6,882 nucleotides of DNA from Ignavibacteria bacterium (GTDB lineage: Bacteria > Bacteroidota > Ignavibacteria > Kapaibacteriales > UBA4661). Shown here piece after piece: positions 5,724 to 6,882 of the stretch. Position numbers and translations under genes: made by a program. Each line of letters begins with the position of its first letter. The stretch's first letter is position 1. The notes beneath the pieces are model-generated. The model saw only the letters and a list, made by a program, of their open reading frames with translations. It was not told the DNA's origin and did not search any database. The DNA lies in the NCBI GenBank assembly GCA_013298375.1, contig JAAFHM010000261.1, positions 1 to 6,882 of the forward strand, given 5' to 3'.

Positions 5724-6617
5724 ATGCGCACGGCATCCAAAGAAGAATTCCTCGCCATGAATCTCTCGCTCATCACGGGCGTACTCATGTTGGGACTAAA
5801 ATGGTCGGCATATCTGATAACAGGCTCTGCGGCTGCGTTTTCGGATGCATTAGAAACGGTCGTCCATGTCGCGGCGGTGTCGTTTGCCGCATACAGCTTG
5901 CGTGTGATTTATCGCCCGCCTGACAGCAATCATCATTTTGGGCATGATAAAATCGCCTATTTTTCCTCCGGCGCAGAAGGCGCATTGGTCATGGGCGCAG
6001 GGCTGGTCATCATTTACGAAGCAATCTCGAAATGGATTTCCGGTATTCAGTTGCAGGATGTCGGTAAAGGCTTGGTGTTTTTGATAGCCGCAGCAAGTAT
6101 CAATGCGGTTCTGGGAGGATATTTAGTACGCAAAGGCACATTGAATCATTCGGTAATTTTAACGGCAAATGGGAAGCACGTTCTGAGCGATGTTTGGACA
6201 AGTGTAGGCGCGGTCGGCGGTCTGGGGTTGGCGTGGTGGACGGGTTGGACGTTTTTTGACCCACTTGTTGCGATTATTTTTGCGCTGTATATTTTATGGG
6301 AAGGAAGCCAGATTGTCCGCCATGCAACCGATGGGCTGATGGATGCAAGCAATCCTGAATTAGAAGCACTGGCTTCAACGGCACTCAATAGCTTTTGTAA
6401 CGAGGAAAATCTTACGTTTCACCGTCTTCGCCTCAGAGAGAGCGGCGCACGCATCTATATTGATTTCCATTTGCAGTTTCCTAATGGCATTCCCATTGAA
6501 GAAGCACACGCCCAAGCCACTCGCGCCGAACATCTGGTCGCAAAAGCACTACCGCAAACTGCCGATATTACGAGCCATCTTGAGAGCGTTCATGCGCCTG
6601 ACCATGATGAGATGTGA
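5724..6617 (+). CDS. Cation diffusion facilitator (CDF) family metal transporter
   Basis: The 297-residue membrane protein is predicted to export divalent metal ions from the cytoplasm by proton exchange. Transmembrane helices cover about residues 12-205. Helix 2 carries FSDALETVVHV with Asp41. The loop NHHFGHDKIAYFSSGAEG (69-86) follows. Helix 5 has the metal pair His152-x3-Asp156 in GKHVLSDVWTS. The cytoplasmic C-terminal domain (about 210-290) has His233, His249, His262, His285 and Glu287, spaced almost as the zinc ligands His232, His248, His261, His283 and Asp285 of E. coli YiiP. The second helix-2 ligand of YiiP (Asp49) aligns with Thr45, so Glu44 or His48 may substitute. Substrate among Zn, Fe, Mn, Co, Ni or Cd is not decided. 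The ATG at 5724 is used; Met12 at 5757 is possible but would clip helix 1. The stop is convergent with the next gene, 41 nt away. Confidence 0.94.
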   Translation: MRTASKEEFLAMNLSLITGVLMLGLKWSAYLITGSAAAFSDALETVVHVAAVSFAAYSLRVIYRPPDSNHHFGHDKIAYFSSGAEGALVMGAGLVIIYEAISKWISGIQLQDVGKGLVFLIAAASINAVLGGYLVRKGTLNHSVILTANGKHVLSDVWTSVGAVGGLGLAWWTGWTFFDPLVAIIFALYILWEGSQIVRHATDGLMDASNPELEALASTALNSFCNEENLTFHRLRLRESGARIYIDFHLQFPNGIPIEEAHAQATRAEHLVAKALPQTADITSHLESVHAPDHDEM

Positions 6618-6658
6618 GTATTCTACGGGTGAGAAACAGGCTCTGACCATTATCGCGG

Positions 6659-6882
6659 TTATTTCAACTCTGCCGTCAAACGCTTCTGCTTTTCGCCTTT
6701 GCGCGGCGGGAAGAAAAACTCACGGGTATTTGTCCGAAAATATGCCCCCAGCAACACCAGCAATTCCGCACCTTGACGCACAGTAATGCTGCGAGAGCGC
6801 ATAGCGACAAATAGCGCAAGCGAAAAACTCACCAAAAAATTCATTGCACCAATCCCAATTATTCCAAGCACCGTCCAGATAA
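6659..6882 (-). CDS. C-terminus of a Gcr-type 'site-specific recombinase' membrane protein (partial)
   Basis: Only the last 74 or so codons are in the window; the frame stays open through the right edge, so the start is missing. The visible part reads IWTVLGIIGIGAMNFLVSF, then SLALFVAMRSRSITVR, then TREFFFPPRKGE before a basic tail. The glycine-rich hydrophobic helix, the N-x-x-VSF-x-LAL-x-VA-x-RSR motif and the FFxPPR near the end match the C-terminal signature I recall for the SpecificRecomb family (Gcr of Neisseria). Despite its name the family is not a tyrosine or serine recombinase and has membrane helices, so recombination activity should not be assumed. The GTG at 6871 is an internal Val, not a start. 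The gene is convergent with the CDF gene, and no hairpin is visible in the 41-nt gap. The family call rests on a short segment. Confidence 0.68.
   Translation of the reverse strand, partial: IWTVLGIIGIGAMNFLVSFSLALFVAMRSRSITVRQGAELLVLLGAYFRTNTREFFFPPRKGEKQKRLTAELK

Noticed and set aside
6460..6786. Forward open frame across the CDF 3' end
   Set aside because: It overlaps both the CDF C-terminal domain and the antisense Gcr-like C-terminus, and its composition is not protein-like.
1..6882. New defence, mobile or CRISPR-like system
   Set aside because: No repeat-spacer pattern, transposase, integrase catalytic motif, toxin-antitoxin pair, nuclease or reverse transcriptase motif was seen on either strand.

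Overview
The window is an ordinary-looking bacterial chromosome segment with nine protein-coding genes, one of them cut by the right edge. I see no rRNA, tRNA, CRISPR array, transposase or phage gene. The best taxonomic guess is the Bacteroidota/Chlorobiota group, held loosely. Support comes from the lack of a Shine-Dalgarno motif before any start, from a small four-helix 'cytochrome b-like' membrane protein and an HMA-MauE protein of a kind I associate with that group, and from the style of the ECF sigma factor. No single marker fixes the phylum.

Layout. A reverse-strand VOC (glyoxalase-fold) protein with an N-terminal membrane anchor (106-609) ends before a strong bidirectional hairpin terminator (15-45). 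A 213-bp divergent spacer (610-822) holds a decayed relative of that hairpin, a second small palindrome and a 12-bp-period direct repeat. Four forward genes follow in a tight row (823-2988): a three-histidine four-helix membrane protein, a RimJ/RimL-type GNAT acetyltransferase, a DUF3817 membrane protein, and an HMA-MauE-like fusion that starts inside the DUF3817 stop codon (ATGA). A 99-bp convergent spacer separates them from two reverse-strand genes, an ECF sigma factor (3088-3747) and the GH1 beta-glycosidase upstream of it (3808-5157), which has a good sigma-70-type promoter at 5199-5227. Divergent from the glycosidase are a small coiled-coil, tail-anchored DUF1640-like protein (5316-5690) and a cation diffusion facilitator (5724-6617). 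At the right edge is the C-terminus of a convergent Gcr-type 'SpecificRecomb' membrane protein (6659-6882).

How the genes may work together. The clearest theme is the envelope and metals: five products carry membrane segments besides the edge fragment, one has a CxxC metal-binding domain, and one is a metal exporter with an apparently complete cytoplasmic zinc site. The 823-2988 row probably forms one transcript. The glycosidase and the sigma factor may share a transcript, with no anti-sigma gene beside the sigma factor. I found no convincing evidence of a new defence, mobile or biosynthetic system. The most notable points are the HMA-MauE fusion, the histidine pattern in the four-helix protein, the unusual TM2 site of the metal exporter, the tethered VOC protein and the related hairpins flanking its gene.
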